Positions 6,563-7,572 of a stretch of 7,572 nt of DNA are shown here, piece after piece. The position numbers and the translations under genes are program-made. Below the pieces are notes generated by a model that was not told where the DNA came from, made no database searches, and saw only the letters and a list, made by a program, of their open reading frames with translations. The DNA is from an uncultured Rhodospirillales bacterium (GTDB taxonomy: Bacteria > Pseudomonadota > Alphaproteobacteria > Rhodospirillales > Defluviicoccaceae). The stretch is taken from positions 1 to 7,572 of the forward strand of contig CAKZLS010000455.1 in the NCBI GenBank assembly GCA_937127205.1, read 5' to 3'. Every line of letters starts with the position of its first letter. The stretch's first letter is position 1.

Positions 6563-7040
6563 CGTGTCGGCAGTTCATGCAGAGGCCGGCCACCTCGACC
6601 ACCGGCGCCGAGACGCTGAAGCCCACGTCCGACGCCGCGCCGGCGATGGCGCGATCCACCGAGTGATCGTTCAACTCGCCGATGTTCCCGCACCGCTTGC
6701 AAATCAGGAACTGGGCGCCGTGCCGCGATCCGGCGCGCGGGCAGGCGATGAAGGCATTGAGGCTCGCGAGACGATGAACCAACCCCTGCGTTATCAGGAA
6801 GTCGAGGGCCCGATAGACGGTGATGGGCGCCGGCCGCTTTCCGTCCGTTGTAAGGCGGTCCATTATCTCGTAAGCGCCAACCGCGGCGTGACTTTCCGCA
6901 ACGATTTCCAGAACCTGCCGCCGCTGGGGCGTGAGGCGGACTTTCTTACGCCGACAGACGTCTTCGGCATGAGCCAAAATCGCAACCACGCAATGGTCGT
7001 GGTCATGATCCGATTGTGGAAATGTTGAGACGTGTTTCAC
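6540..7040 (-). CDS. zur: Zinc uptake regulator Zur (Fur family)
   Basis: Zinc-responsive repressor that binds DNA as a dimer when zinc is plentiful. With the GTG at 7040 it has 166 residues. The winged-helix recognition region is PITVYRALDFL (72-82). Structural zinc pairs are CKRC (114-117) and CMNC (154-157). H89, C100, H107 and E122 fall where E. coli Zur has its sensing-site ligands H77, C88, H96 and E111, by alignment by eye. This pattern favours Zur over Fur. The N-terminus carries DHDHDHC (11-17), a possible extra metal-binding tail. Start: GTG 7040 has GGAG 9 nt upstream, whereas the longer TTG start at 7064 (8 more residues) has none. First gene of zur-znuC-znuB, divergent from znuA. 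The dyad at 7106-7118 suggests it represses itself and znuA. Confidence 0.93.
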   Translation of the reverse strand: MKHVSTFPQSDHDHDHCVVAILAHAEDVCRRKKVRLTPQRRQVLEIVAESHAAVGAYEIMDRLTTDGKRPAPITVYRALDFLITQGLVHRLASLNAFIACPRAGSRHGAQFLICKRCGNIGELNDHSVDRAIAGAASDVGFSVSAPVVEVAGLCMNCRHDAKPDAA

Positions 7041-7049
7041 AGACTTACG

Positions 7050-7053
7050 CTCC
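7050..7053 (-). promoter_or_regulatory. Ribosome-binding site that decides the zur start
   Basis: On the minus strand GGAG (7053-7050) lies 9 nt ahead of GTG 7040. No such site precedes TTG 7064, so GTG 7040 is preferred. Confidence 0.55.
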
Positions 7054-7098
7054 AGCCGAGGCAAACCAAACGATGGGCCGCTGCCTCCGAACAGATTA

Positions 7099-7128
7099 TT
7101 GACATGTTATAATGTAACGCTGTACGAC
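7099..7128 (+). promoter_or_regulatory. Candidate promoter of znuA
   Basis: TTGACA (7099-7104) is a perfect -35 match. At 18 nt spacing the -10 would be TACGAC (7123-7128), a weak match. The perfect TATAAT at 7108-7113 is too close to TTGACA to pair with it and has no good -35 of its own. Whichever is used, the Zur dyad lies within or directly over the promoter. Confidence 0.4.
7106..7118. promoter_or_regulatory. Probable Zur operator between zur and znuA
   Basis: GTTATAATGTAAC is an AT-rich dyad (GTTA/TAAC arms around a 5-bp centre; 11 of 13 positions symmetric apart from the central base). It resembles the GTTATAnTATAAC-type boxes known for Zur in proteobacteria. It sits in the short region between the divergent zur and znuA genes and overlaps candidate promoters on both strands, so one bound Zur dimer could repress both transcription units. 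The dyad and its place are seen; binding by this Zur is inferred from family knowledge and linkage. Confidence 0.75.
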
Positions 7129-7134
7129 TTGCAA
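7106..7134 (-). promoter_or_regulatory. Candidate promoter of the zur-znuC-znuB operon
   Basis: On the minus strand TTGCAA (7134-7129) and TATAAC (7111-7106) are separated by 17 nt, a good sigma70-like arrangement. Initiation would be near 7099, about 60 nt ahead of zur. The -10 box lies inside the proposed Zur operator, as expected for direct repression. Confidence 0.5.
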
Positions 7135-7160
7135 ATCTTCATTCTTATAGGCGACACGCC

Positions 7161-7164
7161 GGAG
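7161..7164 (+). promoter_or_regulatory. Ribosome-binding site of znuA
   Basis: GGAG at 7161-7164 lies 10 nt ahead of ATG 7175. It supports this start, which is also the one that opens a signal peptide. Confidence 0.5.
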
Positions 7165-7174
7165 TTCGGTAAGC

Positions 7175-7572
7175 ATGACGTTTCGTAAATCTCTAGCAAT
7201 TGGCATCCTTATCGGCGCGGCATCCTGGTGGTCCGCTGGAACAACCCGGGCCGAGGTCCCCGACGTGGTGGTGAGCATCAAGCCTATTCATTCGCTTGCC
7301 GCCGGATTGATGCAGGGCATCGGCGAACCGGCGCTGTTGATCGAAGGCGGCGCATCGCCACACGCCTACTCCCTGAGGCCATCGGAGGCGGAAGCCCTGC
7401 AGAACGCGGATGTCGTGTTCTGGATCGGCGACGAGATGGAAACATTTCTGGAAAAGCCGCTCGAAGCGCTGCCCAAGCAGGCCAAGGTGGTTGCCCTCCA
7501 CGAAGCGGATGGCGTTGTCTTATTGCCCTTCCGGGAAGGCGGTGACTGGGAGGCTCACGCGGATCACGAAGA
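7175..7572 (+). CDS. znuA: Zinc ABC transporter, periplasmic zinc-binding protein ZnuA (3' end cut by window edge)
   Basis: Periplasmic solute-binding protein that captures zinc and delivers it to ZnuB. 132 residues are visible and the frame is open to the edge; family length is about 300 or more. A signal peptide is clear: MTFRKS, a hydrophobic core (about 7-19), and likely cleavage after TTRA (residue 26). The mature part has SIKPIHSLAAGLMQGIG (34-50), then EGGASPHAYSLRPSEA (57-72) where H63 matches the first zinc-ligand His of ZnuA, and ADVVFWIGDEMETFLEK (78-94). The last visible residues (EAHADHE) look like the start of the His/acidic loop typical of ZnuA rather than of manganese-binding relatives. 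It diverges from zur-znuCB, with a shared operator. Confidence 0.93.
   Translation, partial: MTFRKSLAIGILIGAASWWSAGTTRAEVPDVVVSIKPIHSLAAGLMQGIGEPALLIEGGASPHAYSLRPSEAEALQNADVVFWIGDEMETFLEKPLEALPKQAKVVALHEADGVVLLPFREGGDWEAHADHE

Noticed and set aside
6564..7028. 154-codon plus-strand frame opposite zur
   Set aside because: Antisense shadow of a well-supported Fur-family gene.
7041..7064. Longer zur from TTG 7064
   Set aside because: No Shine-Dalgarno precedes it, whereas GTG 7040 has GGAG at 9 nt; the extra eight residues match nothing in the family.
7108..7113. Perfect TATAAT as the znuA -10 box
   Set aside because: The nearby TTGACA ends only 3 nt before it, and the sequence 17 nt upstream (CTCCGA) is a poor -35; the TATAAT is better explained as part of the Zur dyad, though it cannot be fully excluded.
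1..7572. CRISPR arrays, insertion sequences, tRNA or rRNA genes
   Set aside because: No regularly spaced repeats, transposase-like frames, terminal inverted repeats or recognisable tRNA/rRNA sequence were seen on either strand.

Overview
The window is high-GC DNA whose genes look alphaproteobacterial, most like the Rhodospirillales and their relatives. Three things point there: a SAM / class III cyclase / AAA / TPR signalling protein of a type common in that class, a zur-znuC-znuB operon facing znuA, and GTG starts. This placement is inferred from protein style only and was not searched.

Layout. Positions 1-1291 (minus strand) carry a DEAD-box RNA helicase of the RhlE type, complete except for its extreme C-terminus, which runs off the left edge. 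Positions 1292-1581 are a divergent intergenic region. It is not empty: on the minus strand it holds a long imperfect hairpin followed directly by a TTTTGTTTTT tract, which is an intrinsic terminator with no protein gene ahead of it. This implies either a small RNA of roughly 85 nt or a terminator/attenuator in the 5' leader of the helicase. Positions 1582-4917 (plus strand) encode a 1111-residue SAM-cyclase-ATPase-TPR protein. Positions 4914-7040 (minus strand) encode the compact operon zur-znuC-znuB, whose genes overlap. Positions 7175-7572 (plus strand) hold the start of znuA, cut by the right edge.

How the genes work together. ZnuA (periplasmic zinc binder), ZnuB (membrane permease) and ZnuC (ATPase) form a high-affinity zinc importer, and Zur is its zinc-sensing repressor. 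One short zur-znuA intergenic region contains a 13-bp dyad GTTATAATGTAAC at 7106-7118 overlapping plausible promoters in both directions, so Zur probably controls itself, znuCB and znuA from one operator. Zur and ZnuC carry His/Asp-rich tails in addition to their catalytic or sensing residues. The cyclase and znuB genes converge and overlap by 3 bp at their stop codons, with no convincing terminator between them. The cyclase and helicase have no evident functional link to zinc uptake.

Most novel candidate: the orphan terminator and possible small RNA or attenuator at about 1388-1472. The remaining genes belong to recognisable families.
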